Of a stretch of DNA of 22,131 nucleotides, positions 14,172 to 21,503 are shown piece by piece. The notes below the pieces were generated by a model. The model searched no databases. It was given only the letters and a program-made list of their open reading frames with translations, and had not been told where the DNA came from. Location of the stretch: NCBI GenBank assembly GCA_017510305.1, contig JAFWNO010000039.1, forward strand, positions 1 to 22,131. Direction: 5' to 3'. A program made the translations under genes and the position numbers. The stretch's first letter is position 1, and the number at the start of each line of letters is the position of its first letter. This DNA comes from Candidatus Saccharimonadota bacterium (GTDB taxonomy: Bacteria > Patescibacteriota > Saccharimonadia > Saccharimonadales > Saccharimonadaceae).

Positions 14172-15077
14172 ATGGATCCAAAGAATAATATCTTTAATGG
14201 AATGAACAATAATTCGCCGCAGCCGGCACCGCAGCCGAGTCAGCAGCCGATGTCTAGCAATCAGCCGTTTTTTGGATTTAGCAGTGATTATGACGCGGAC
14301 ACTGGAGTGAATAGTGCAAATGCGATTCCACAGATGTCACAGAATCAGCCAGAGACTCAGGGGGTAATTACGCCGACGCAGCCGATTGTTCCGGCAAACC
14401 CAGATAAGTCGCCAAAGATGAAGAGGCAAAAGATGTCGAAGGCTCCGGTTTCGCCAGAGCAGACAATTAAGAAATTCACGATTCTTAGTATTATATTGGG
14501 TGTGGCGGCAGTAGTATGTCTATTTCTTGGGATATGGGGTCTGATTGATGCGATTAATACTCGGACAAAACTTGCTGATACAAATGCCGTGCTGAATGCG
14601 TACTCGGGAATTGTGAGTGAGATAGAGAATCAGACTGGCACGACGATTAATGTGGTGGAGGATTTGCCAGTGTATGTGCCGGCGAGTGACTATGTGTATA
14701 TTACGGGGTGGAATATTAAATTGAAGATTCCGGCGACGTTGACTTCGGTGTCGTATATTTTGAATCAGAATGCTGATTACCATTCTTATATTTGCTTTGC
14801 GGCAATGCAAGAAGGGGTGCAATATTTCCCAGCGTTTGCAGATATTAACCAAAACCGTGATGGGGTAGGGTGCCTATATCGTATCCCAGTAACGGATGGC
14901 GAAAAGGATAGCAATGGTAATTCTTATGGCCAGGTAGTATTGACAAATGGTGATTATAATTATTTCTATAAAGAGCCGGCTAAGTTATACTCTGGGTCTG
15001 AGGCGGATAAAGGATTGGAAACTACTGCTAGAGATCTTGTGAAGCAAATGATTACTGACAATATTTCTACATACTAG
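14172..15077 (+). CDS. Hypothetical single-pass membrane protein with Pro/Gln/Asn-rich N-terminus
   Basis: I cannot name this family. Residues 1-98 are low complexity and rich in Pro, Gln, Asn and Ser, with a basic patch (KMKRQKMSK). One membrane helix follows at 102-127 (FTILSIILGVAAVVCLFLGIW), then a short coiled segment and an outer domain of about 150 residues (YVYITGWNIKLKIPATL, YICFAAMQEGVQYFP, VGCLYRIPV) with two cysteines. With positive residues before the helix, the Pro-rich part should be inside the cell and the C-terminal domain outside. Saccharibacterial genomes encode many such proteins; a surface role is only inferred. It has its own promoter and ends before rny. Confidence 0.8.
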   Translation: MDPKNNIFNGMNNNSPQPAPQPSQQPMSSNQPFFGFSSDYDADTGVNSANAIPQMSQNQPETQGVITPTQPIVPANPDKSPKMKRQKMSKAPVSPEQTIKKFTILSIILGVAAVVCLFLGIWGLIDAINTRTKLADTNAVLNAYSGIVSEIENQTGTTINVVEDLPVYVPASDYVYITGWNIKLKIPATLTSVSYILNQNADYHSYICFAAMQEGVQYFPAFADINQNRDGVGCLYRIPVTDGEKDSNGNSYGQVVLTNGDYNYFYKEPAKLYSGSEADKGLETTARDLVKQMITDNISTY

Positions 15078-15083
15078 TAAAAA

Positions 15084-15094
15084 TGTGTTATACT
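15084..15094 (+). promoter_or_regulatory. rny promoter
   Basis: TGTGTTATACT, with the -10 at 15089-15094. The expected start is near 15101, giving a leader of about 93 bases. Confidence 0.5.
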
Positions 15095-15145
15095 TGAAGT
15101 GAGGGGATTTGTTATAAAATTAAATATTTGATATTTTGTTAACCC

Positions 15146-15169
15146 GCTATGTATTAGGAAGTACATAGC
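15146..15169 (+). promoter_or_regulatory. Stem-loop in the rny leader
   Basis: GCTATGTA (15146-15153) pairs perfectly with TACATAGC (15162-15169) around TTAGGAAG. It lies 24 bases before the start codon and just upstream of the ribosome site AGAAGGA. RNase Y autocontrol through its leader is conceivable but unsupported here. Confidence 0.55.
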
Positions 15170-15193
15170 ACCAAAAATCAGAAAGAAGGAAAT

Positions 15194-16711
15194 ATGGAAA
15201 TAGCCATAGCAGTTATCGCCGCCGTATTGGGGCTTGGCGTAGGTGCAGGAGGTGTTTTTGCATACAATAAAAAGAACGAAAACGGGGGTAAAAATAAAGC
15301 GGATGATTTGATTCGCAAGGCAAAGCATGAAGCTTCAGATATTGTACTGAAGGCAAAACAGGAAGCGGTTGACACTGCTGAGAAATCTAAAGAAGAAGAG
15401 GTGGAGCGCCGCAAGGAATGGAAGAGGACGGAGAATCGTTTGGCGGAGAGGGAAGTGGTGCTAGATGGGAAACTGGATCAGATTGAGAAGAAGCAAGAAA
15501 AATTAGTCAGGCAAGAGAAAGATATTGAGGGCTTAAAACAAGAAATACGTGATATTCGTGAGAAGCAACACGAAAAATTAGAGAAGATTGCAGGGCTATC
15601 TAAGGCAGATGCGCGTGACAAGTTGATGCAGATGACAGAGAATGATATTAAGAAGGATTTGGTTGGACTGGTAGTGAAAGAGCAGCAAGAAATTAAGCAC
15701 GATGTGGATGAGGCGGCGCAGGCGATTTTGATTACGGCGATGGAGAGGATGTCTTCTGAGGTGACGGCCGATAGGACGATTACGGCACTGAAGCTACCAG
15801 ATGATGATATGAAGGGCCGGATTATTGGTAAAGAGGGGCGGAATATTCAGGCTTTGCAGAGGGCGACGGGCGTAGATATCTTGGTAGATGATACACCTGG
15901 GATGGTGGTGTTGTCTAGCTTTGACCCGATTCGCCGGCAGGTGGCTCGCTATGCGCTAGAGAGGTTAATGAAAGATGGGCGGATTAATCCGGCTTCGATT
16001 GAATCGGCGGTAGCAAAGGCTGAGAAAGAGATTGACAAGGAAGTCCAGAGAGCGGGCGAAGATGCTGCTAGGGAAGTGGGGGTGGTAGGTATCCCACGCG
16101 AGATGCTACATCTTTTGGGCGAGCTAAAGTTTAGGACATCTTATGGGCAGAATGTGCTTTTGCACTCGGTGGAGATGGCACATATTGCTGGGATGATTGC
16201 AGAGGAAATTGGGGCAGATAAGCGTATTGCAAAGACTGCAACTTTGCTTCATGATATTGGTAAGGCAGTGACGCATAAGATTGAGGGTAAGCACGCAGAT
16301 ATTGGGGCGGAGCTTGCTAAGAAGTATGGCTTGCCAGAGCCAGTAGTGCATGCGATTGCGGCGCATCATGATGATATCGAGCCGACTACGCCAGAGGCGG
16401 TGATTGTGAAGATTTGTGACGCACTTTCAGCGGCAAGGCCCGGCGCTAGAAATATTTCAGCAGAGAACTTTGCTGAAAGAATGCGCGATCTTGAGAATAT
16501 CGCCACATCGTTCCCTGGAATTGATAAAGCCTATGCAATTTCGGCTGGTAGGGAGATAAGAGTGATTGTAGAGCCAAAACAGATTGATGATTTGACGGCA
16601 TTGAAATTGGCGCGTGATATCGCTAACAAGATAGAGGCAACGATGAGCTACCCGGGTGTGATTAAAGTGAATGTAATTCGCGAGACGCGTGCGATTGAAT
16701 ATGCCAAGTAA
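15194..16711 (+). CDS. rny: Ribonuclease Y
   Basis: RNase Y is a membrane-anchored endoribonuclease that starts mRNA decay in many bacteria lacking RNase E. The 505-residue product has the full layout: an N-terminal membrane helix (IAIAVIAAVLGLGVGAGGVFA), a long charged coiled coil to about residue 190, a KH domain near 205-265 (MKGRIIGKEGRNIQALQRATG), and an HD domain with His-Asp at 353-354 (LLHDIGKA) and the following HADIGAEL and AIAAHHDD. Length and motifs are normal. AAGGA lies 3 bases before the ATG. The CDF gene starts inside its last codons, so the two are probably co-transcribed. It complements the PNPase encoded earlier. Confidence 0.97.
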   Translation: MEIAIAVIAAVLGLGVGAGGVFAYNKKNENGGKNKADDLIRKAKHEASDIVLKAKQEAVDTAEKSKEEEVERRKEWKRTENRLAEREVVLDGKLDQIEKKQEKLVRQEKDIEGLKQEIRDIREKQHEKLEKIAGLSKADARDKLMQMTENDIKKDLVGLVVKEQQEIKHDVDEAAQAILITAMERMSSEVTADRTITALKLPDDDMKGRIIGKEGRNIQALQRATGVDILVDDTPGMVVLSSFDPIRRQVARYALERLMKDGRINPASIESAVAKAEKEIDKEVQRAGEDAAREVGVVGIPREMLHLLGELKFRTSYGQNVLLHSVEMAHIAGMIAEEIGADKRIAKTATLLHDIGKAVTHKIEGKHADIGAELAKKYGLPEPVVHAIAAHHDDIEPTTPEAVIVKICDALSAARPGARNISAENFAERMRDLENIATSFPGIDKAYAISAGREIRVIVEPKQIDDLTALKLARDIANKIEATMSYPGVIKVNVIRETRAIEYAK

Positions 16712-17816
16712 TAAACTTGCTTCTAGAGATAAGATAATCGTCCAGACGAGTATTGTCGGGGTGGTGGTGAATTTGTTGCTGGTAGGATTTAAGGGGGTGG
16801 TAGGGTTGATGGCTGGCTCGATTGCGATTATGGTGGATGCTGTCAATAACTTAACAGATGCGTTTTCTTCAATAGTGACAATTGTGGGGACGAAACTGTC
16901 GGTGAAGCCGGCAGACAAAGATCATCCATATGGCTATGGGAGAGTAGAATATTTTTCAGCAGTAGTAGTAGCGGCGATTATCCTGTATGCGGGTGTAATT
17001 GCGATTAAAGAATCGGTAGAGAAGATTATTAATCCAGCAGCGGAAGATTATACGGTCTTATCACTATTTATTATTGCGGTGGCGGTGTTGATAAAACTGG
17101 GGCTTGGATTTTATTATCAGAAGATAGGGAAGGAAGTGCACTCGGGGATTTTGATAGCCTCTAGTAAGGATGCGTTTTCTGATGTGTTGCTGTCTTTTGC
17201 AACTTTAGTATCGGCGGTGTGCTATTATATTTGGCATCTGGAGCTTGGCGGGTATCTGGGTGTGATAATTGGGGCGGTGATTATCAAGACGGCGGTGGAA
17301 ATCATGAAGGAGGGCATTAATTCAATTATTGGTGAGAGGGCCGACCCAGAACTTGCGGCGAAGCTAAGAAAGATGATTAATAAGTATCCAGAGGTGAAGG
17401 GAACGTATGATTTGTCAATACATAATTATGGGCCAAATACACATATTGCATCGGTGCATATTCAGGTGCCGCACGATATGACGGCGGCAGAGATACATGC
17501 GCTTTCGAGGCAGATTACTTTTGATGTGTATAAGAAATTTGGGATTGTGATTACGGTAGGGGTGTACGCGGCGAATCATACAAAATATGAGGGGATTCAG
17601 CGGGCGATAGGTAAATTTGTAGAGAAACACCCAGAAATAAAGCAGGTGCACGGATTCTTTGTAGATAAAGAGGCGAAGGAAGTATATTTTGATGTAGTGG
17701 TGGATTTTGCTTGCGAGGATACTAAAGGACTGCTTGGAAGTTTTAAGAGGGAACTAAAAAAAGCTTATCCAGAATATGCATTTAATATTATTTTAGATGC
17801 TGATATTTCTGACTAA
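16701..17816 (+). CDS. Cation diffusion facilitator family metal exporter, Mn/Fe-like motif
   Basis: ATG 16701 is preferred; it overlaps the end of rny by 11 bases. An upstream GTG at 16689 is possible, and neither has a Shine-Dalgarno, which suggests coupling. The 371-residue protein has the CDF membrane domain with SIAIMVDAVNNLTDAFSS (Asn49, Asp53), HPYGYGRVEYF, and SSKDAFSDVLLS in the fifth helix (Asp157, Asp161), then a cytoplasmic domain and a further C-terminal domain (HPEIKQVHGFFVDKEAKEVY). Zinc-type members usually have His-x3-Asp in helix 5; Asp-x3-Asp with Asn in helix 2 is the pattern reported for manganese exporters such as MntE. Mn or Fe export is therefore a reasonable inference. 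Confidence 0.9.
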   Translation: MPSNKLASRDKIIVQTSIVGVVVNLLLVGFKGVVGLMAGSIAIMVDAVNNLTDAFSSIVTIVGTKLSVKPADKDHPYGYGRVEYFSAVVVAAIILYAGVIAIKESVEKIINPAAEDYTVLSLFIIAVAVLIKLGLGFYYQKIGKEVHSGILIASSKDAFSDVLLSFATLVSAVCYYIWHLELGGYLGVIIGAVIIKTAVEIMKEGINSIIGERADPELAAKLRKMINKYPEVKGTYDLSIHNYGPNTHIASVHIQVPHDMTAAEIHALSRQITFDVYKKFGIVITVGVYAANHTKYEGIQRAIGKFVEKHPEIKQVHGFFVDKEAKEVYFDVVVDFACEDTKGLLGSFKRELKKAYPEYAFNIILDADISD

Positions 17817-17819
17817 GTA

Positions 17820-17828
17820 TGTTATAAT
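17820..17828 (+). promoter_or_regulatory. Promoter of the DUF308 gene
   Basis: TGTTATAAT, with the -10 at 17823-17828 and an extended TGT. It begins four bases after the end of the CDF gene. A leader of about 28 bases carries AAAAAGGAG, with GGAG at 17852-17855 and 7 bases to the ATG. Confidence 0.6.
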
Positions 17829-17862
17829 GTAGACATAAGCATATTAAAAAAGGAGTTATCAA

Positions 17863-18411
17863 ATGCGAACATTTGGTAGAGTGCTGACATTTATTTTGGG
17901 TGTGGGCACTATCATCGCAGGCATATATTGCCTGTTTACGCCAGAAGTATCAACGGTGCTTTTGGCATATATGGTCGGCATCGTAATGATTGTCGATGCA
18001 ATTATTAAATTTATCAGCTGGTTTGGCCTGAAGGAAGAGCTTGGTGGTGGCGATGCGATTTTGCTATTTTCTGCCATTATTTCTTTGATTCTAGGCGTGC
18101 TACTAGTAGCAGATGGCTTTGCTCAGTGGATGCTAGATGCGATTATTGTCTATGCAGCTGCAGCTTGGGTGATTGTATCTGGAATCCTCAGAATTGTACG
18201 CTCATTTAGATTGAAAGAATTAAAGGGCGGTAAGAATATAAAAGCTATTTCTAGGAATTGGTGGGTATTGCTTGTGTTTGGCATTGCACTAGTGGCATTA
18301 GGTATCTTTATGGTACTTAATCCAATGACGGTGGCGATTGCTATTGGTGTTTTGATTGCGATTGCGATTATCTTTGTGGGGGCGAACCTACTTACCTTCG
18401 CTCTAGTGTAA
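17863..18411 (+). CDS. DUF308 (HdeD-like) membrane protein
   Basis: The 182-residue protein is almost entirely hydrophobic, with about six membrane helices in paired repeats (FILGVGTIIAGIYCLF, LAYMVGIVMIVDAIIKF, LLFSAIISLILGVLLVADG, IIVYAAAAWVIVSGILRIV, LLVFGIALVALGIFMVL, AIGVLIAIAIIFVGANLL). This is the short-helix repeat pattern of DUF308/HdeD proteins. HdeD is linked to acid resistance in Escherichia coli, but most members have no known role. It has a good ribosome site and its own promoter. A long hairpin follows the stop codon directly. Confidence 0.85.
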   Translation: MRTFGRVLTFILGVGTIIAGIYCLFTPEVSTVLLAYMVGIVMIVDAIIKFISWFGLKEELGGGDAILLFSAIISLILGVLLVADGFAQWMLDAIIVYAAAAWVIVSGILRIVRSFRLKELKGGKNIKAISRNWWVLLVFGIALVALGIFMVLNPMTVAIAIGVLIAIAIIFVGANLLTFALV

Positions 18412-18513
18412 TTCTTGAAAAAATTACCAATCTTAGCGTTTTTCTTTGCTTGCTCTATCAGAAATAGCGCGGCGCAAGGAGAAAACGCCAACCTTGGTAA
18501 TTTTTTCTAAGAA
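18412..18513 (+). terminator. Long 3' hairpin after the DUF308 gene
   Basis: The left arm at 18412-18444 and right arm at 18481-18513 pair along most of their 33 bases, including AAAAAATTACCA with TGGTAATTTTTT and AGCGTTTT with AAAACGCC (one mismatch). The inside can also fold (TTGC/GCAA and CTAT-CAGAA-ATAG). It starts at the base after the stop codon. The T-run (18501-18506) lies inside the right arm instead of after it, so it is not a standard terminator. It could act as a terminator, an RNA-protecting 3' structure or a repeat element. Confidence 0.55.
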
Positions 18514-18536
18514 TTAATGTTTGGGTGATTTTTTTG

Positions 18537-18565
18537 TTGTAAAAATGGAAATGATTGTGTATAAT
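18537..18565 (+). promoter_or_regulatory. Promoter of the surface protein gene
   Basis: TTGTAA (18537-18542), a 17-bp spacer, then TATAAT (18560-18565). The expected first base is near 18572, exactly where the folded leader begins. Confidence 0.65.
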
Positions 18566-18571
18566 AGTAAG

Positions 18572-18781
18572 TGGATTACATTAGTATTAAAAAGCACAAT
18601 CGTTTTTTAGAACATTATTTATGATAAAACAGCAAAGCAAAAGTGTTGTCTCGGTGCCATAAGCCACAGAGGCTAATGCTCTTGCTTTGCAGGTTGTGTG
18701 ATGCTAATGTAATCCAACTTATGGCACCGCGACAGGACTTAAGTCACTGGTGCTGAATATAGGATAAGATAGGAGGCACAA
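18572..18781 (+). ncRNA. Structured 210-base leader with potential pseudoknot, upstream of the surface protein
   Basis: Pairings seen: A, GGATTACATTAG 18573-18584 with CTAATGTAATCC 18704-18715; D, GCAAAGCAAAAG 18632-18643 with CTCTTGCTTTGC 18679-18690 (one mismatch); a tip hairpin AGCC-ACAGA-GGCT 18662-18674; and B, TGTCTCGGTGCCATAAG 18647-18663 with CTTATGGCACCGCGACA 18718-18734 (16 of 17). B crosses A and D, so it is either a pseudoknot or a competing fold. A further alternative pairs GGCACC (18723-18728) with GGTGCT (18749-18754). A 13-codon ORF (18621-18662) without ribosome site ends inside B. AGGAGG (18771-18776) precedes the GTG start. I match it to no known riboswitch, tmRNA or RNase P RNA. 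Confidence 0.6.
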
Positions 18782-20506
18782 GTGCGCATTAGCCAAAATA
18801 CAATATTATATCTATTTAAGATTTATGCTACCTTTTCCGTAGCATTTTTGTTATCTTATGCTATTTCTGGAGTTGTTTCTCCTATTTCTAACTCCTCTGC
18901 AGTTACTTGTGTGAATGGTATGATATCTGGCACTGATGATGTCTGTAGTAATGATACCACCGATGTCAATGTATCCATCGAAGGCGCTTGGACTGTAGCC
19001 GTATCCTCTTCTGGTACTCTAAATGTAGATGTTACGCCAAAAGGCTCTGGTACTACATCTACTACTACCGATAATGTTAATATCTACACTAATACTCCAA
19101 ATGGTTATCAATTATATCTAAACTCTACAACTGGTAGTACTGATATTTATAATAATAGTGATACAGAACATGAAAGAAATCACTTCATAGCAACAACTGG
19201 CACTAAAGATTCTCCTATAACCTTATCTTCTAACTCATGGGGTTATAGTCTATCTTCTAACCCTACTACCTTCTCTAAAGTAGAAACAAGTTCTAGTGCA
19301 GTAGATGCTCTGATTAGTACTGGTTCTAAAACAAGTGGTAGTGGAGATAATCTAGGAGTTACCTATGGCTTCAAGGCAGATACTAAGCTCACACCTGGAA
19401 CATATACCACTAGTGTTACCTATACTGCTGTAGCGGAAGTACCGAGTTATACTATTTCTAGCGCATCTCCCAATACTTTCTATACAAATGATCAGACTAA
19501 TAAACAAGTCACTATAGTCACTACTACCCCAGCTACAGAATTAGGTTTAGGTGATATCACTGCAAGAGTAACAGACGGTACTAATACTATAAATCTAACT
19601 AACTGTACCGAAACTACAGTATTAGTAGACACAACAAGCTACAGGGCTGCCACCTGTACTTACCCAGGCACATTACCTATGGGCTACTACAATGTGGAAT
19701 TAACCAGTAGTTGGCATAGTGCTACCTATACCTTAACAAATGGCTTTAGAATTAAAGATTATAGGAATATGAGTAATATTACCTATATGCAAGATATGAA
19801 TAGTGATATATGTGAGAATAGTCCAGAAAGTACAACCACTGCAGATAATAGGGTTACTTTAAAAGATAGTAGAGACCAGAAACAGTATAAAATCAGTAAG
19901 TTGGCAGACGGCAACTGCTGGATGGTGCAAAACCTAGCCCTAGATGGCGGAAGGATTTTGCATTCTTATGATAGTAATGTAACACAAGATAGAGAATTAT
20001 CAGCAAATGTCCCTACTAACACCACTCCGTCTACAAGTGTATCTCAAATATATTCTGACGGAACGACTACCACAGATACTTATGGCTCATACTACGGAAA
20101 CCTCTACAACTGGGTCGCTGCTACCGCTACTCTAGGTACAGAATCTTCAGGCCTGCAAAATATCCAGGAAAGCGTATGTCCACTTGGCTGGCATCTGCCA
20201 GACGCTACAGGAGAAAATAGTTACTCCTCGCTCTACACTACGCTTGGTTATCCTATAAGTGGCGCATCAGTTACACAAATGAATGTTATGCAACAGGCAC
20301 CTTGGTGGTCTCCGTATGCTGGCTATCGCGATGCACATGGCAGAGTACGTACTGGTCTTTCGGCAAATGTATGGACCAGGACTCGTGTACCAAATGATAC
20401 TAGTCGGGCATATGCTAATAGTAGAGATACGCAGGTTATGCAAACTGTACAATGGTCAAACGGTATAGGTGTTAGTTTCCCCGTTCGCTGCGTCTTCGGC
20501 AATTAA
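18782..20506 (+). CDS. Large secreted surface protein with IPT/TIG-like and FISUMP C-terminal domains
   Basis: GTG 18782 is chosen because AGGAGG ends 5 bases upstream. The 574-residue protein has an N-terminal signal or anchor (LFKIYATFSVAFLLSYAISG), a Thr/Ser/Asn-rich beta region to about residue 215, an IPT/TIG-like domain near 223-325 (YTISSASPNTFYTNDQ), and from about 360 a FISUMP-type domain (KISKLADGNCWMVQNLAL, YGSYYGNLYNW, VCPLGWHLPD, and the end VSFPVRCVFGN). Such proteins are abundant on Saccharibacteria and are presumed to face the host or matrix. Codons favour CTA, ACT, TCT and ATA, and the gene is AT-richer and low in GCG compared with its neighbours, which hints at a different history or strong selection. 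It is led by a long folded RNA. Confidence 0.85.
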   Translation: MRISQNTILYLFKIYATFSVAFLLSYAISGVVSPISNSSAVTCVNGMISGTDDVCSNDTTDVNVSIEGAWTVAVSSSGTLNVDVTPKGSGTTSTTTDNVNIYTNTPNGYQLYLNSTTGSTDIYNNSDTEHERNHFIATTGTKDSPITLSSNSWGYSLSSNPTTFSKVETSSSAVDALISTGSKTSGSGDNLGVTYGFKADTKLTPGTYTTSVTYTAVAEVPSYTISSASPNTFYTNDQTNKQVTIVTTTPATELGLGDITARVTDGTNTINLTNCTETTVLVDTTSYRAATCTYPGTLPMGYYNVELTSSWHSATYTLTNGFRIKDYRNMSNITYMQDMNSDICENSPESTTTADNRVTLKDSRDQKQYKISKLADGNCWMVQNLALDGGRILHSYDSNVTQDRELSANVPTNTTPSTSVSQIYSDGTTTTDTYGSYYGNLYNWVAATATLGTESSGLQNIQESVCPLGWHLPDATGENSYSSLYTTLGYPISGASVTQMNVMQQAPWWSPYAGYRDAHGRVRTGLSANVWTRTRVPNDTSRAYANSRDTQVMQTVQWSNGIGVSFPVRCVFGN

Positions 20507-20533
20507 TCTGGAAAATTGTAAAACGGAACATTG

Positions 20534-20588
20534 CTAAACCCTAGCCACATCTTCGATTTCATTTCCAGACTTAAAATGTTATTTTTAC
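20534..20588. repeat. Second copy (single arm) of the 12740-12930 repeat family
   Basis: Read on the - strand, this matches the right arm 12869-12925 with only a few differences and a short gap: GTAAAAAT, ACATTTTAA, TCTGGAAATGAAATC, AAGATGTG and CTAGGGTTTAG are all kept in order. Only one arm is present, so it does not form the long hairpin. It again lies between two convergent genes. Its end supplies the TAA stop codon of recR (20587-20585). Confidence 0.85.
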
Positions 20589-21190
20589 AACTTTGTCCTA
20601 TTCTCCAGCGCCGCCGACAGCGTAATCTGGTCTGCATAGGATAAATCTACCCCCAGCGGCAAGCCTCGCGCCAGCCGCGTCACTTTAAGATTTGGCGCTT
20701 TATCATGCAGCATCTTTTGTAGGAGCAAGGCGGTAGACTCCCCCTCCACCGACGGATTCGTCGCAATAATAATCTCTTTCACGTCATCCTTATCAACGCG
20801 GTCTAATAATTCCTTAATATGTAACTGGTCTGGCGTAATGCCATCTATCGGCGAAATCGCCCCGCCCAGCACATGATAAGTCCCCGAGTATCCCCGCGTC
20901 TGTTCTATCGCATAAATATCCAGTGGTTCCTCCACCACCAAAATCGTAGATTTATCCCGCGCATCATCCGCATAAAGCGGCGACACCTCCTCAGAAGCAT
21001 CAATCAGGGCAAATGTCACTGGGCAAGATTTCACACCAGATTTCAACCTAGATAGCGCATCAGAAATCGCCGCAGACAACTTCTCGTCGCTCCGAAAAAG
21101 ATAGTAAGCATAACGCTCCGCCGTCCGTGGCCCCACACCCGGCAAAAGTCCCAACGCGTCTATCGCATCCTGTAGTGCCGACGGCAGCAT
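20585..21190 (-). CDS. recR: Recombination mediator RecR, without the zinc-finger cysteines
   Basis: RecR, with RecF or RecO, helps load RecA on gapped DNA. The 201-residue product is of usual length. It shows the helix-hairpin-helix (LGLLPGVGPRTAERYAYYL, 13-31), the Toprim domain (ILVVEEPLDIYAIEQT at 83-98, YHVLGGAISPIDGI, IIIATNPSVEGESTALLL) and the ending LPLGVDLSYADQITLSAAL. In most RecR proteins four cysteines (CxxC...CxxC) lie between these. Here the corresponding segment (KSCPVTFALIDASEEVSPLY) keeps only Cys56, the only cysteine in the protein, so zinc cannot be bound in the usual way. The ATG overlaps the ybaB stop by one base (TAATG). The stop codon comes from the repeat at 20534-20588. 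Confidence 0.95.
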   Translation of the reverse strand: MLPSALQDAIDALGLLPGVGPRTAERYAYYLFRSDEKLSAAISDALSRLKSGVKSCPVTFALIDASEEVSPLYADDARDKSTILVVEEPLDIYAIEQTRGYSGTYHVLGGAISPIDGITPDQLHIKELLDRVDKDDVKEIIIATNPSVEGESTALLLQKMLHDKAPNLKVTRLARGLPLGVDLSYADQITLSAALENRTKL

Positions 21191-21498
21191 TACATACCCA
21201 TATTGCCAAGTGCACCGCCGATGGCACCCATCATTGGCTTCATTTTGTCAGTAGCGATTTCTTGAGCCTTGGCATAGCCATCGCGGAAACAGTTTTCAAT
21301 CCAGCGCTCTAATTCATGAATATCGTCAAAATCAATCTTCTCTGGATCGAGAGTCACCTTCTTCACTTTTAATTCGCCGTTAATCTGCACGACAACTGCG
21401 CCATCGCCAGCTTCCACCTCAACGATTTCATTTTTTAACTCTTTTTGTGCTTTGCGAAGCTGATTAATCATCTTCATTTGGTCCATAGTGGCACCCAT
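21190..21498 (-). CDS. ybaB: YbaB/EbfC family nucleoid-associated protein
   Basis: The 102-residue protein matches YbaB/EbfC: an N-terminal helix (MDQMKMINQLRKAQKELKNE), a central sheet (DGAVVVQINGELKVKKVTLD) and a C-terminal helix with AKAQEIATDKMKPM. Family members form dimers that bind DNA and may affect gene expression or recombination. AAGGAG lies 8 bases before ATG 21498, although ATG 21486 would fit the family start equally well. It is coupled to recR, the usual arrangement in bacteria (commonly dnaX-ybaB-recR). Here dnaX is replaced by a membrane protein gene ending 5 bases upstream. Confidence 0.95.
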   Translation of the reverse strand: MGATMDQMKMINQLRKAQKELKNEIVEVEAGDGAVVVQINGELKVKKVTLDPEKIDFDDIHELERWIENCFRDGYAKAQEIATDKMKPMMGAIGGALGNMGM

Positions 21499-21503
21499 AT
21501 AAA

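Noticed and set aside
18621..18662. 13-codon upstream ORF in the surface-protein leader as a leader peptide
   Set aside because: It has no ribosome site and is short enough to be chance. It is noted only because its stop falls inside pairing B.
18572..18740. tmRNA, RNase P RNA or a tRNA cluster
   Set aside because: The segment folds strongly but lacks the conserved ends, tRNA-like acceptor and tag frame of tmRNA, and the conserved core of RNase P. No cloverleaf with a CCA-type end is visible.
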